A DNA stretch of 64,000 nt from Tritonibacter horizontis. GTDB lineage: Bacteria; Pseudomonadota; Alphaproteobacteria; Rhodobacterales; Rhodobacteraceae. The notes under the pieces were generated by a model. The model made no database searches. It saw only the letters and a list, made by a program, of their open reading frames with translations, and had not been told where the DNA came from. Where the stretch lies: positions 1 through 64,000 of the forward strand of contig NZ_LPUY01000060.1 of the NCBI RefSeq assembly GCF_001518015.1, written 5' to 3'. The position numbers and the translations under genes were made by a program. Shown here in pieces: positions 1-9,800 of the stretch. Numbering within the stretch: position 1 is the stretch's first letter; each line of letters opens with the position of its first letter.

Positions 1-136
1 CAAACCCCGGTCGGGAGAACAAAAACAGCTTGATTGTCCGGATAACATCGAACCATGTATGCACCGCGATGAAATCATCGACCGTGCCGCCCCATTTCCT
101 CACCGAGGAGAGCGCGTGGTGATAGGGATGTGCCAT
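1..136 (-). CDS. DUF6915-like protein, N-terminal part only
   Basis: The gene reads leftward off the window edge, so only about 45 N-terminal residues are visible. It starts MAHPYHHALSSVRKWGG, followed by a DDFIAVHTWFD stretch. This histidine-rich start matches my memory of the small DUF6915 proteins found on alphaproteobacterial plasmids. The ATG lies about 10 bases after the stop of the upstream gene and is preceded by a GGGGGCGG purine-rich stretch, so the two are probably cotranscribed. Function is unknown. The assignment rests on resemblance only, and the C-terminal half cannot be judged. Confidence 0.6.
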   Translation of the reverse strand, partial: MAHPYHHALSSVRKWGGTVDDFIAVHTWFDVIRTIKLFLFSRPGF

Positions 137-146
137 CGCCGCCCCC

Positions 147-638
147 TCAGAAATCATGGGTGAAGAGTTCAGACGAGGTGAAGCGCTCGTTGAGCTCGAG
201 ATGGATGCAGCGGGCGGAAGCGTCGAAGCAGAACTCGCCGTAGGCGCCGTCGTTGTTTTCCCAACCGCCATGTGTGTCAGACAGGAAGTCGTAGGCGAGC
301 TGCTCGACAACATCCTCCAGCGAGAGCTGCCGCATCTCGACCTCGGGGTCATCCCAGGTCAGCGCGGCATAGGGGATTTCGGTTGCGGGAAAATCGACAG
401 CCGTCTCGCCCGCCCAGGCGCCGATGCTTTCGATCTGGCCGCTGTCACCGGCGCCGTCGAAGGTTACGGTGACATGGGTGATGCCGGCGGCAATGAGACC
501 ATCGAACAGGCGGTCCTTGTTGCCCGGGCGAAGGGCGAGGATCCGGGCGGTGCGTTCGGCATGCGCGGCAAGGATCGCCCCGAAATCGACGGTGGAAGGC
601 CGCAGCGGGGCGGCCAGAGTGGGTTCAGTCTGGGTCAT
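147..638 (-). CDS. DUF6878-like plasmid protein
   Basis: A 163-residue soluble protein with no signal peptide or membrane segment. The C-terminal third, DTHGGWENNDGAYGEF followed by LNERFTSSELFTHDF, is acidic and aromatic and recalls the DUF6878 family of alphaproteobacterial plasmids. That name is from memory and unchecked. No catalytic motif is evident. It is the upstream member of a pair with the DUF6915-like gene and sits at the left end of the plasmid maintenance block (RadC, DUF932, SSB, ParB). Its role is unknown. Confidence 0.6.
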   Translation of the reverse strand: MTQTEPTLAAPLRPSTVDFGAILAAHAERTARILALRPGNKDRLFDGLIAAGITHVTVTFDGAGDSGQIESIGAWAGETAVDFPATEIPYAALTWDDPEVEMRQLSLEDVVEQLAYDFLSDTHGGWENNDGAYGEFCFDASARCIHLELNERFTSSELFTHDF

Positions 639-740
639 GGATAACTCCGTTCGGTGAGGACAGGTCAGACCCCCGGGTGGCGCACTCCTCTGCCCCCCGA
701 AGGCTCAAACCCATCCCATCCCTCCTCTGTCTCTCGGGCG

Positions 741-1259
741 TCACGCCGCGATCTGCAGCGCCCGGGCGGCAAAGGCGCGCCAGAGCGGGTCGACCAGACG
801 CGCATCCAGCAGATCGGCACGGTGATGCAGTCGCTGCGCCAGTTCAGGCTCGTGCCAGTCAATGGCACGTCCAGCCTGGGCGCGAAGTTGAACAGCCTCG
901 GTCACGACGGCCCGCGCCTCAAGAGCATTGGCGACAGGGTGGCACCAAGCCACAGCGCCATGACTGGCGGCCCCGGCAAGAACCAGGCGCTGGTCGCAAT
1001 CAAGGATGGCCAGAAGCTGCGGCGCTGCATCGGAGCCGTTGTCCTCGGCAAGCTCAAACGCCCCCTGCATGGCATCGGCCAAGATCGCAAAACGCTCAAC
1101 GACCACGGGGGCAGCGGTGCCCGACATCAGGGCTGCAGGCGTCCGGTGCATCCGCGTCAACGCGAAAGGCAGGCTGGGATCAGGAGCGACAGCTGGGCCA
1201 TTTGGGACGGGGCCCATCGGGCGCGGGCTCGGCTGAATCGGCAGGGGAAGATCAAACAT
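741..1259 (-). CDS. conserved-looking hypothetical plasmid protein
   Basis: A 172-residue protein beginning MFDLPLPIQPSPRP. I do not recognise a family. The N-terminus is proline-rich and the rest is alanine-rich and probably helical, with no membrane segment. The start was placed at 1259 rather than at the upstream in-frame start (1310) because GGAGACATTGCT precedes this ATG. The repeated 21-bp leader element found before the DUF932 and ParB genes also lies just upstream, at the same distance as in those genes. This suggests shared expression with the plasmid backbone. No function is proposed. Confidence 0.6.
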   Translation of the reverse strand: MFDLPLPIQPSPRPMGPVPNGPAVAPDPSLPFALTRMHRTPAALMSGTAAPVVVERFAILADAMQGAFELAEDNGSDAAPQLLAILDCDQRLVLAGAASHGAVAWCHPVANALEARAVVTEAVQLRAQAGRAIDWHEPELAQRLHHRADLLDARLVDPLWRAFAARALQIAA

Positions 1260-1274
1260 AGCAATGTCTCCAAC

Positions 1275-1295
1275 GGCGCGGGAAGCCACTCTCCC
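1275..1295 (-). promoter_or_regulatory. repeated 5' leader element, copy 1
   Basis: On the minus strand this reads GAGAGTGGCTTCC followed by CGCGCC, 15 bases before the ATG at 1259. It is identical at 20 of 21 positions to the copies at 3153-3173 and 13895-13915. It is probably part of a shared promoter or 5' untranslated region. Confidence 0.6.
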
Positions 1296-1368
1296 CGCCT
1301 CATCCGTCAAAGACCAAACCGCCGCCCTCTTGCTCGAAGGGGCGACGGTAGCAAGTCTGGTGCCACGA

Positions 1369-1809
1369 TCAGAGCTTGCCGAGGGCCCGCAGGCTCAGCT
1401 CCGTTCCGGCACCGACGATGATGTGGTCATGCAGCGTCAGGCCGAGATACTTGCAGCCCTTCTGGATCTCCTTGGTCATGCTGAGATCGGCCTCGGACGG
1501 CGTCGGATCGCCCGACGGGTGATTGTGGATCAGGATCAGGGCGCTGGCGTTCAGCATCAGCGCCCGCTTGATCACCTCGCGCGGATAGACAGGGACATGA
1601 TCGACTGTGCCGGTCGACAAAAGCTCATCGGCGATGATGCGGTTCTTGCGGTCGAGATAGAGGACATGGAATCGCTCGATGGGACCTCGGACGGTCAGAG
1701 CGCAATAGTCCATCAGCGCCTGCCAGCTCCCGATGACCGGGTTCTGGCTAAGGTAACGGCCGAGGATATCGCGGGCCTCGAGGACGATGGTTTCTTCCTG
1801 GGGGGTCAT
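1369..1809 (-). CDS. RadC-like JAB (JAMM) domain protein
   Basis: A 146-residue protein consisting essentially of the JAB/MPN domain of the RadC family. The metal-binding signature H95-x-H97-x10-D108 is intact in the sequence HNHPSGDPTPSEAD. The helix-hairpin-helix N-terminus of chromosomal RadC (about 220 residues) is absent, as is common for plasmid copies. The start at 1809 (MTPQEETIV) was chosen over the longer frame because homology begins there; no strong ribosome site is visible. It lies between a hypothetical gene and the DUF932 gene in the plasmid backbone. The biochemical role of these short RadC-like proteins is not settled. Confidence 0.85.
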   Translation of the reverse strand: MTPQEETIVLEARDILGRYLSQNPVIGSWQALMDYCALTVRGPIERFHVLYLDRKNRIIADELLSTGTVDHVPVYPREVIKRALMLNASALILIHNHPSGDPTPSEADLSMTKEIQKGCKYLGLTLHDHIIVGAGTELSLRALGKL

Positions 1810-1934
1810 GGGGGTCTCGCTGAAATGCGCAGGCCGAAGCCCCCCTGCCCTCTCGGGCGGGGCCAGTGGCATGCATTTGGAAGGGGAAAGCGCGACCGCC
1901 GCCGATGCAGGCGGTCGCGTTGTCGAGCCCGGCG

Positions 1935-3134
1935 TCAGCCGACCCGGTCGAGGAGCTTCTTGGCGCGCCCCTCCATGTCGAGGCGGGCATCCTGCTGGGT
2001 CTTGTCGCGCGCAAGCCGCGTGATGCCCTGCACGAAGTCGAAAATACTCTCGGGCGGGCGGCCCTCTTCCATCAGCACTTTCTCGATGATCTTCCCGGAC
2101 TCCGCCTTCGAGAAGCCCCGCTTGCGCAGGAAATCCGCGCGATCCTCGTCGCTGCGCGCTACGATCTGCTGCCGCGCTGCCTTGATGCCGTTCACGAAGC
2201 CCTGCGGCGAGGAATTGGCGAAGCGCGTCAGCGCCGGTGCCGCCTCATGGGCAAAGCGGGAAGCGGCGTATTTCGAATGGCGGATGCGGATCTCCTGGAA
2301 ATCCTCGACGCCCCACAGATTCCTGTTTTGACACACCGCCCGCAGGTAAAAGCTCGCCATGCCGAGGGTCTTGGCACCAACTTCGGAGTTCCAGCAGTAG
2401 AAGCCGCGGAAGTAGAGATCGGGGGAGCCGTCCGGTAGCTTGCCCGCTTCGATCGGGTTGCGATCGTCGACCAGGAACAGGAAGACGTCGCGGTCCGAGG
2501 CATAGAGCGTGGTCGTGTCGCGGCTGATCTCGACATCGGGGTTGTAGACCCCGGTCGACCAATCGAGCACGCCCGGCACCTTCCAGCGCGTGTCGCCGGT
2601 GCCATTGCCCGCGATGCGCTGCACCGCCTCGACCAGCTCGAAATCGTGGATGCGGCCGTAATCGGGGCCGGTCACGGCGCGCAGTTCTTTGCGGCCATCT
2701 TCGGTCTCAAAAGTCTTCACCTGTTCGGCGCGGTGGTTGGTCAGACCATATTGCAGGTTGATCCCCGCCAACGGCGCGGGCAATTGCCGCAGATAGGAGG
2801 CCGGGGCGCCGACGATGCTGGCAAGCTGGCCGAACGCCCAATGCGTGGGCGCGACCGGTTCTTGCGCCTTCGGCAGCATCAGGTGCAACCGCTCGGGGTT
2901 GTCGCGCGCGGCCTCGACGCGGATATCCGCCGTCTGCACCACGCGGCTACGGCTGCGCTCCGACCGGCCTTTCACATTGGCCCAGAGATCATCGAGTGAC
3001 AGATACCGCTCGTCATCCGGCCGGTTGAACCATTCGGACGACACCCGCCCGTTCCGCTCACCCCGGCTCACATCCACTTTCCAGCCACCCGCCCGCGCCG
3101 GTGCGACCGGATCCAGAACTTCCACAACACCCAT
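1935..3134 (-). CDS. DUF932 family plasmid protein
   Basis: A 399-residue DUF932 (phage/plasmid-like TIGR03299-type) protein. Typical sequence includes the SEWFNRPDDERYLSLDDL start and a core with LRAVTGPDYGRIHDFELVEAV and ASDRDVFLFLVDD. The C-terminus is helical and basic, ending in a region rich in Arg, Lys and Glu. The start at 3134 is set by a clear GGAGGAA seven bases upstream. The repeated leader element precedes it. DUF932 proteins are widespread on plasmids and phages, often beside RadC-like and ParB-like genes as here. Their molecular role is unknown. Confidence 0.85.
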   Translation of the reverse strand: MGVVEVLDPVAPARAGGWKVDVSRGERNGRVSSEWFNRPDDERYLSLDDLWANVKGRSERSRSRVVQTADIRVEAARDNPERLHLMLPKAQEPVAPTHWAFGQLASIVGAPASYLRQLPAPLAGINLQYGLTNHRAEQVKTFETEDGRKELRAVTGPDYGRIHDFELVEAVQRIAGNGTGDTRWKVPGVLDWSTGVYNPDVEISRDTTTLYASDRDVFLFLVDDRNPIEAGKLPDGSPDLYFRGFYCWNSEVGAKTLGMASFYLRAVCQNRNLWGVEDFQEIRIRHSKYAASRFAHEAAPALTRFANSSPQGFVNGIKAARQQIVARSDEDRADFLRKRGFSKAESGKIIEKVLMEEGRPPESIFDFVQGITRLARDKTQQDARLDMEGRAKKLLDRVG

Positions 3135-3152
3135 CGGTATTCCTCCGTGACA

Positions 3153-3173
3153 GGCGCCGGAAGCCACTCTCCC
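3153..3173 (-). promoter_or_regulatory. repeated 5' leader element, copy 2
   Basis: The minus strand carries GAGAGTGGCTTCCGGCGCC, with 18 bases between its end and the DUF932 start codon at 3134. It is identical to the copy upstream of the ParB-like gene (13895-13915), and the spacing to the start codon is the same. Confidence 0.65.
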
Positions 3174-3307
3174 AGCCTTTAACCTGTCGCGAAAGCAACC
3201 AGCCTTTCTCTCACTCTAAATCGGTTTGGGAAGAGGGTGGGCGTCTGATGAACATGCGAAGGCCAGCTTGCGCTTGGCGCGAGCCGCTATTCGTGGCTTT
3301 AGGTCTC

Positions 3308-4447
3308 TCAGACCAAGAAGATTGCGGTATCCGGCTGGGGAACTCGCTTTCTCGGCGGAAGTTCGAAATTGATGACGCCCCGCTCCCGCATATCCAAAAG
3401 GACACTGTTCAGATGCTTGCGGCGAATTGGAACTTCCTCCATCGCCTGATTGAACATCGGGCCAGGAAATGCCCGCATTCGGCCTTTCAGGAAACTCACG
3501 ATTATCTCCTCAGCCCGTTTTCTATTCGCTTTGCACCCGACGCCTTTCTGTTCCTGCTGGATCGCTGCGATGTCGGCAGAAGAGAACAAGCTGACTTGCG
3601 GGCTGTCACCTTCGCGGAGGTTGTGACGCATCACTAGTTCCTGCTTCTCGACCTTCTCTTGAACGTCGCGGAATACTTCCAACCCGGACGGGCTCTGCGT
3701 ACCGAGTATTAGACGCATCTTCACTCGCTCGCGCCTCGGCACCATGATCGAGAAATCGGGTAGATATGATGCCACTTTGTTCGAGCGCATCGCGGCCTTC
3801 ATCAGGTACAGCATCTTCTGCTCGTTGCTCCAGCCGGCGGGTAGGTGCGCGAACTCATCAGCCCATGCCGCGTCCGCTAGGAACCGCCCGAAGGACGCCT
3901 CAACCTCGTGATATTCAGCATGTCGGTTGATGTGGTCCGACATGAAATTCAGCATGAACTCGCCATTCTGTTCACGCAGGAAGCGGAACACCTCTTCGTT
4001 ACGAATGTTCCATCCGGTCGGGTCAATGAAGGTGAACGTGAAACCGTCAGTCACTTTGGTGGCGATCGCATTGAGGTTGTCTTCGAATGCACCTTCGAAA
4101 ACGTGTATCTCGAACCGCCCTTTCGAAGCAGCGTACTCCCGAAGGCGCGCAACCGCTTCTGGACGCTGTTCGCAGAAACAGAAGCGAATTTTCAGTCCAC
4201 CGACGCCGCGCTTTTCTAGATCAGCGCGAACAGCTTCCAAAGTGTTGATTGCCTGATCGAACGACGCATCTGAATACTTAGCGTCATCAGATATGCGCCA
4301 AGGTCCGGCAAAGGCATCTACGAAATTGAATGTAGGAGAATGGCCTTGCAGCGTCTTGTATGCCGCTGCTTGGAGGTATTTCGTCAGGAACTGGTGCTTA
4401 ATGAATGATTGTTCGCGGTCGCGGTAAAGGTCTAAATCTGCTTCCAT
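3308..4447 (-). CDS. tcmP: three-Cys-motif partner protein TcmP
   Basis: A 379-residue protein of the TcmP family. It opens with a conserved KHQFLTKYLQAA helix and a NFVDAFAGPWR segment resembling a Rossmann-type first strand, then FTFIDPTGWN, which looks like the acidic second motif of a methyltransferase-like fold. The C-terminal 90 residues look like a winged helix (KRAEEIIVSFLKGRMRAF). It starts 12 bases after the stop of the three-Cys-motif gene, so the pair is translated from one message. The two families are named for this constant partnership. Their joint function is undetermined; I infer a nucleic-acid or defence-related role from occurrence on mobile DNA. Confidence 0.85.
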   Translation of the reverse strand: MEADLDLYRDREQSFIKHQFLTKYLQAAAYKTLQGHSPTFNFVDAFAGPWRISDDAKYSDASFDQAINTLEAVRADLEKRGVGGLKIRFCFCEQRPEAVARLREYAASKGRFEIHVFEGAFEDNLNAIATKVTDGFTFTFIDPTGWNIRNEEVFRFLREQNGEFMLNFMSDHINRHAEYHEVEASFGRFLADAAWADEFAHLPAGWSNEQKMLYLMKAAMRSNKVASYLPDFSIMVPRRERVKMRLILGTQSPSGLEVFRDVQEKVEKQELVMRHNLREGDSPQVSLFSSADIAAIQQEQKGVGCKANRKRAEEIIVSFLKGRMRAFPGPMFNQAMEEVPIRRKHLNSVLLDMRERGVINFELPPRKRVPQPDTAIFLV

Positions 4448-4459
4448 ACGTGTTTCTCG

Positions 4460-5215
4460 CTATTGCAATTCGGCCATGATCGCCTTCGGCACGATTTGCC
4501 ACGGGAACCCGTTCCATTCTTCGCCTTCGAGCAGACGACCGCCGGATTTCGGCCGCGCACCGCCCCACTGTTTGAAGAAGAAAGCAACTTCGTATCGCTC
4601 ACAGGCAACGCGCAATTCGGTCGCCCACGCCGCTTCCATCGGACGAGCGCCGGGCCCACTTTCGCCGCCGACAATCGCCCAAGCAACACTTGTCAGATCG
4701 ACCTCGCCAATCGGGCCTAGCAGCGGTTCGAATGAGATGAAGCGCGCATCCGAGTTGATCTGCCGAAGGTGTTCAATCCGCCCTTTGTGTGCGGCATCCT
4801 CGACGGACACGCCAAGCCAGATATGCGACGGCACTCGCCCACCGTTGTAGCGGCGGCGCACGTAGTTGCGCATCAGTGATGAGCGCTTGGTCAGGACTTG
4901 ATAGACATGCCAGTCGGCGGCCTCCATCGCATCGAACACGTGGTCGATGAACTCACGCGGAATATCCTTGTGGAACAGGTCGCTCATCGAGTTGACGAAG
5001 ATCATTCGCGGCTTCTTCCACTGTGCGAGCTGCCCAAGGCGTGACGGCCATAGGCGCAAGTCGAAACCTTGTTCGTATGGATGTCCTTGAATACCGCGCC
5101 AGCGTTCAGCGAACCTTTCTGCGTAGCAATGGTCGCAGCCGGGACCGACCTTCGTGCATCCCGTCACAGGATTCCATGTCGCATCCGTCCATTCGATTTC
5201 AGATTTCTGTGCCAT
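4460..5215 (-). CDS. three-Cys-motif protein (phage Gp37/Gp68, DUF5131 family)
   Basis: A 251-residue protein of the phage Gp37/Gp68 (DUF5131) family. The N-terminus has the conserved IEWTDATWNPVTGC start and the three cysteines C20, C27 and C30 (C-x6-C-x2-C), an arrangement suggestive of an iron-sulfur or zinc site; the family has been likened to radical-SAM proteins. Later conserved blocks include FVNSMSDLFH, HVYQVLTKR and GGESGPGARPM. It is the first gene of a two-gene operon with tcmP, downstream of an AT-richer promoter region (5216-5330). Substrate and reaction are unknown. Confidence 0.85.
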   Translation of the reverse strand: MAQKSEIEWTDATWNPVTGCTKVGPGCDHCYAERFAERWRGIQGHPYEQGFDLRLWPSRLGQLAQWKKPRMIFVNSMSDLFHKDIPREFIDHVFDAMEAADWHVYQVLTKRSSLMRNYVRRRYNGGRVPSHIWLGVSVEDAAHKGRIEHLRQINSDARFISFEPLLGPIGEVDLTSVAWAIVGGESGPGARPMEAAWATELRVACERYEVAFFFKQWGGARPKSGGRLLEGEEWNGFPWQIVPKAIMAELQ

Positions 5216-5412
5216 CCTGCTCCACCTCTTTTTGTGGATAACTCTAATGGCATATACACAGATGAGGAACTCCTAAGTTTGTTGAACATCGATCTACGGA
5301 AACCCGCGATGCAAACTTTCAATCTTGGAAATGTTGTAAGTTGCGTCAGCGGCAGGTCGCTAGAGGTCAATTTGTATAGGCGCCAGACCGGTTTGAGCCA
5401 AGATTGGCCAAT

Positions 5413-5434
5413 CCCGGCGGGTTTCCCCGCCGGG
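5413..5434 (-). terminator. strong hairpin after ssb
   Basis: The perfect stem CCCGGCGGG / CCCGCCGGG with a TTTC loop lies about 20 bases past the ssb stop. There is no T-run after it on the minus strand, so it may be a weak terminator or a 3'-end stabiliser. Confidence 0.5.
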
Positions 5435-5455
5435 CCTAAGGGGAAGGCCCCGTTC

Positions 5456-5860
5456 TCAGAACGGGATCTCGTCGTCGCGGTCAACCAGCTCGGGGTTTTC
5501 GTTCTCGGCCGACTTCGGGCGGCTCAGGAAGTCGACCTTCTCGGCGATGATCTCGCAGCCGTAGCGGTCGTTCCCCATGCTGTCGATCCACTTGCTGTAG
5601 TGGATGCGGCCATGGACGAGGACCTTCATGCCCTTTTCGCAATGCTCCGCGACCGTCTTGCCGAGACCGTTGAAGCAGGTGATGCGGTGCCATTCCGTGT
5701 CCATGACCCGGTAGCCGTTCTCGTCGCGCAGGACGCGACCTTCCGAGAGGCGGGGGCGGGAGGTGGCGAGGCTGAAGTTGGTGATGTTGGTGCCGCCTTG
5801 GGTGGTGCGGACTTCGGGGGTCTGACCGATGTTGCCGGCGAGGATGACGATGTTCTGCAT
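5456..5860 (-). CDS. ssb: single-stranded DNA-binding protein
   Basis: A 134-residue SSB. The OB-fold begins MQNIVILAGNIGQTPEVRTT, with the conserved TEWHRITCFNGLGKTVAEHCEKG core and GNDRYGCEIIAEKVDFL strand. It ends in the acidic tip DRDDEIPF, the usual docking site for partner proteins of SSB. The glycine-rich linker is very short, making the protein shorter than chromosomal SSB (about 165-180 residues), which is typical of plasmid copies. The start at 5860 is supported by CAGGAGC seven bases upstream. It presumably protects single-stranded DNA during plasmid replication or transfer. Confidence 0.93.
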   Translation of the reverse strand: MQNIVILAGNIGQTPEVRTTQGGTNITNFSLATSRPRLSEGRVLRDENGYRVMDTEWHRITCFNGLGKTVAEHCEKGMKVLVHGRIHYSKWIDSMGNDRYGCEIIAEKVDFLSRPKSAENENPELVDRDDEIPF

Positions 5861-6284
5861 GATAAGCTCCTGTGTGTCCTGTCTTCGGGACCGTCCCTTC
5901 GACAAGACCCGGAAAAAGCCCGTCGGGCGACGCGAGCACGGTGGACAGCATGGACGCCGGAAACCCCCAGAGGACCGGGGTGGAGCGGGCAGCCCCAAAG
6001 GGGCAACTCGGCCCGGACTGACGCGGGGTTGCGCGCGAGAGCCCGAACGGGATTAGGGGATTGTCAGTCGAAGGGATGGCCCGGGAGACAGAGATGCGCG
6101 GGGAGCCCATGCCAGAACCCGTCACCCGGCCAATCGAGACCGCCTGACCCCAAGTTCAGCACCTGCCTGGCGGCAAAACGACGGTCACCAGCCTTTGCCA
6201 CCCCTGCCCCAGCCTTCCGGGAGTTGCGGCGCCCTGCATCGACGGGCTATCGATACCGGGACATTCAGGACACGGACCGCACAA
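5861..6284. other. 424-bp intergenic region between divergent ssb and H-NS-like genes
   Basis: No convincing open reading frame is seen. The stretch must hold the divergent promoters for ssb (minus) and the H-NS-like gene (plus). It is GC-rich, with short repeats of GACCCGG and CCCGGGAG type, but I found no clear iteron array or origin. Confidence 0.4.
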
Positions 6285-6605
6285 ATGGCTGATTGCGATC
6301 TCGAGCCACTGTCGCTCGGCGAGCTGAAGAAAATGCAGAAGGACGTCGCCAAGGCGATTGCCACATTCGAGGATCGGCAGAAGGCGGAAGCCCGCGCCAA
6401 GGTAGAACCTGTCGCCCGGGATCTGGGCTATTCACTGGCCGAACTCGTCGGGACAGATAGCAAGACCAAGCGCGCTCCAGTCGCACCAAAATACCAGCAC
6501 CCTGAGAACCCGGCCGTCACCTCGTCTGGTCGCGGGCGGAAACCGCAGTGGTTCGTAGACGCGCTGGCTGCTGGCACAACGGCTGGTGATCTGGAAATTC
6601 GCTGA
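6285..6605 (+). CDS. H-NS family histone-like DNA-binding protein
   Basis: A 106-residue H-NS/HvrA-type nucleoid protein. Residues about 8-50 form the oligomerisation coiled coil (LSLGELKKMQKDVAKAIATFEDRQKAEARAKV). The C-terminus carries the DNA-binding signature YQHPENP followed by SSGRGRKPQWFVDAL, corresponding to the canonical Y-x-(N/D)P-x(5-6)-(W/S)-(S/T)GRGR-x-P core. Such proteins silence AT-rich genes, and plasmid copies often moderate the fitness cost of acquired DNA. The start at 6285 gives the family's usual length. It is transcribed opposite to nearly all other backbone genes. Confidence 0.88.
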   Translation: MADCDLEPLSLGELKKMQKDVAKAIATFEDRQKAEARAKVEPVARDLGYSLAELVGTDSKTKRAPVAPKYQHPENPAVTSSGRGRKPQWFVDALAAGTTAGDLEIR

Positions 6606-6820
6606 AAGATTACCAACCCTGTGGCTAAAGAGTCCGAGGCGGATCGGTGCCCGACCCAGTCATTCGGGCCTGGCGCCGCGTATGATCGGTGCGGCTTCAC
6701 TTTGGCCGCCAATGTCGTGCCGCGGCCCACATCGAAAAACTTTCAGAGTTGCCGATATTTGCTGCAAACCGTCTCAATGCCGGCTCATAAAAATATCCAA
6801 CACTTGCTTCGCTGAGTCAC

Positions 6821-9800
6821 CTAATTGGAACAATAGAACTTCAGCCGCGTGCTTGCTCTGGCACAGGCCGTCTGCATGGCATCCCAATGCATCAGGAACT
6901 GCCGCAGGCGGTTCGGCCAACGCTCTTGGTTCAGGCCCTCCACAAGCGCTTGCCTGCGCGCCATCTTCGCTCCGACAATCCAGATTTCACGATCAAAGGA
7001 CGGATTTCGACACGACGCGTGGAGCAGATCGTTGAGTTGAGCAGATGTGAGACCGTTAGGATTCCGAAAGATGCGGCTACGACCATGTAGCCTGACTTGA
7101 TTAGCCTGTACGTCGGTTTCCCATCGATCGGGCGTCCAGACCGTGGATGGCTGTCCGCGCGAGATAAACCCGAGGCTTGCGAGTGCTTGCCGACCGACAT
7201 CCTGTAGTCCGCCGACATGATATCCGGTGCCGCCCCGCCCCACATCGCCGACCTTTGCGTGAACAAACACGATCTTCCTGTTATCAGGATCAAAACCTAT
7301 GAAGTCCGCGGCTTCACGGCTATCGTCATCACACAACCAGACCGGTATGGCTTCAATTTCGGCGGTAAGTTTGTCATCCGCGATCCCGTTGGCAGCGCGC
7401 TGGCCTTCGCATGTTACCGAAAAAAGCCCGAAAATGGATTGCCTGTACCAATGTGCACGATTTGCGGCGTATTGATCGTCGCCCTTCTCGGTCAGGACAT
7501 CATCGAGCGTGGGCGATGCGTGGATATATTCGAGAACCGGTTTGACGCCACCGTCCTGAACCCACTGCATCTTCGGTTCGTAGAAATTGCCCTCCGAATA
7601 CACGACGCTGTCACGCTGTGTGAGAATTCGGAAGGCCTGCCCTTTGTTAAGCCGCTGTACGAGCGTCAAGGCCTGACGCCTATCCTCTCCTGCCTGCGCG
7701 GGAGCAAGCTCATCCAGCCTTGGGCTGGTAACCCTGTATTTGCGGGTTTCCGAAACGAACTCGACGCTACACGGCACATCCTCGTCGCCGATCTGGATCG
7801 TGAATCCGCCTGTTGCGCCATCCACCTCGGCACATAGATCAAAGTAATCGATGTCCTCAAGGAGAACCCAGGCCGCACCACCGGCCTCGTCGTCGCGCAT
7901 GTCGTCAAGCGATGGGTCAAGCAGGATCGAAACCGGCTGGGCTTCTTGGTCATCGATATCTTCGACCAAGGCAGCATATCGATTAAAGACATGGCTTCGT
8001 TCCCGATCGGCATCCGCCAGCTCGGCGGCGATTTCTGTGGTCCATGTAACATAGTCTGCAACCGAAACATGGCGCTCCGAAGCATCGCGCAGGCGCGAGC
8101 GATTAAAGCCAACATACCGGGCGGTCCCGTTTACAAAACCGGCGGCAGTTGCAGGAACGAGCGAAGGATCAAGCAAATCGGTAAAAGCATCTGCAAAAGA
8201 ACGAGTCCGCAGAGCCATTGCCCGGATCGCATGTTGGGACATGTCGAGAGAGGAGAAGGACATGCGGGAAAGTCGGGACGGATTGTCGTCACTCTCGGGG
8301 AAGGCCTTTTCCATGACCGACCTGCCCGCTCGTTTGAGGCTTAGGCCGTCCATATCCACCACAAGGCCTTCTGTATCGTGCATGAAAACGAGTTCACCCT
8401 GTTGGACAGCAAGGAAAACCCCAAGCTTCCATTCAGAAAAGAACCGGTCGATCAGGTACGGCGAGTTTCGCCACGCATAGTAGGAAAAACCGATCGAACC
8501 ATCCGGCATGCCTTCAATCGGCGTGATCTTAAACCGGTCCTTGTCCATGATTGCTTCTTCGATCACCGTGGCGAACACACGGATGTCGGGAAGCGGTGCG
8601 GCAGTTCTCAGAACAGCGGCGGTTCGGGGAAGCTGGATGTCGCCTGCGGCGAGTGGCTGTTCGAACTCGAAGCGCCCCCGAAATTCACCGCCAATATATT
8701 GATACTCGGCCATGTATTCGAGCAGGCGGTCCGGAAGCGTAACCTCGTTCGTGACGATATGCGCGGTGTTCCGCGCCGCATAATCCTCGTAGCCTTGGTA
8801 TCTCTCCCAAGTAGTCCGAATACGCTCGGCATTGGCAGGAGTGGAAAGAATCCAACCTGCCTGGGGTATACCATCCTCACCCCGCGAATATCTGGTCGCA
8901 CGTCCAATCTGCTGCACGAGTTGTCGTGCATTGCCCATGAGATCGAAGATGGCGACGGCAACGAATGACGGATCGTCAATCCCCTCCATGAGCTTGTTCT
9001 GGTGAATCCAGAACTTCGCGTCAGGGCGGGACCGAAGAGCGGACGCGACGCTGGTGAACATGTCCCGGTTCTGCTGCGTCTTCTTCGCGCGGTCATGGAT
9101 CACGACAGCTTGCGTTTCGAAGACGCGGTTAATCTCGGTCTGTAAGAGCGTGAGGGTCTCAAGGTCATCACCGCGCACCATGACTTTTGGCGTTACGCCG
9201 TTCAAAAACCAGCGTTCGGCCTCCCGCAGGCGCTCGAGCAATTCCTTGTGCAGAATGCCGACAAACTGTGGGATTGCAGCTTCCCGCACAACTGGTCCGA
9301 CGTCGCCTTCTGGCACGATGATATCGGCGGGACGGATAATACGCCCGTCAACTGCCTGCCTGTAAGGGAAGTTGAAGAGATAACGTCCGCGCACACGAAA
9401 CGACTTGTAGTCGTTCCTGTAAGGCGTTGCGCTCAATAGAAGAGTCGGCAGATTGAATTCTCGAACGCCGCGTGACCACGAGATAGCAGGCTCGTAATGA
9501 CCTTCATCGACGATCACGAGATCAAACTCGTCCCGGATATGCGCTAAAATAGCTGCTGCAACTGCCGAACCGCCATCATCAGGATCTTGTGCCGTCTTGC
9601 GGATGTCGCCGAGCGCCTGATGCGTGCCGACCAGAATGGCGCGATCAGTGGCCTGATCGCCCAGATGCTGCACCACCATGCCGACATTCTTGGGCAAGAA
9701 TTGTTCGACATACACGTTGTCAAGCGTGGTGCCGAACACGTCGGCCTCCGCGGTGAAGAGCGCCGAGCCGTTTGCCTCATACCCAAGGTGAGACCAGAAA

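Noticed and set aside
654-1421. Long plus-strand open frame opposite the hypothetical and RadC-like genes
   Set aside because: It is antisense to genes with better starts, has an arginine- and proline-rich composition typical of GC-rich shadow frames, and no recognisable domain.
5861-6284. Plasmid transfer origin in the ssb to H-NS gap
   Set aside because: There is no relaxase gene in the window and no clear nick-site inverted repeat, so this would be a guess.
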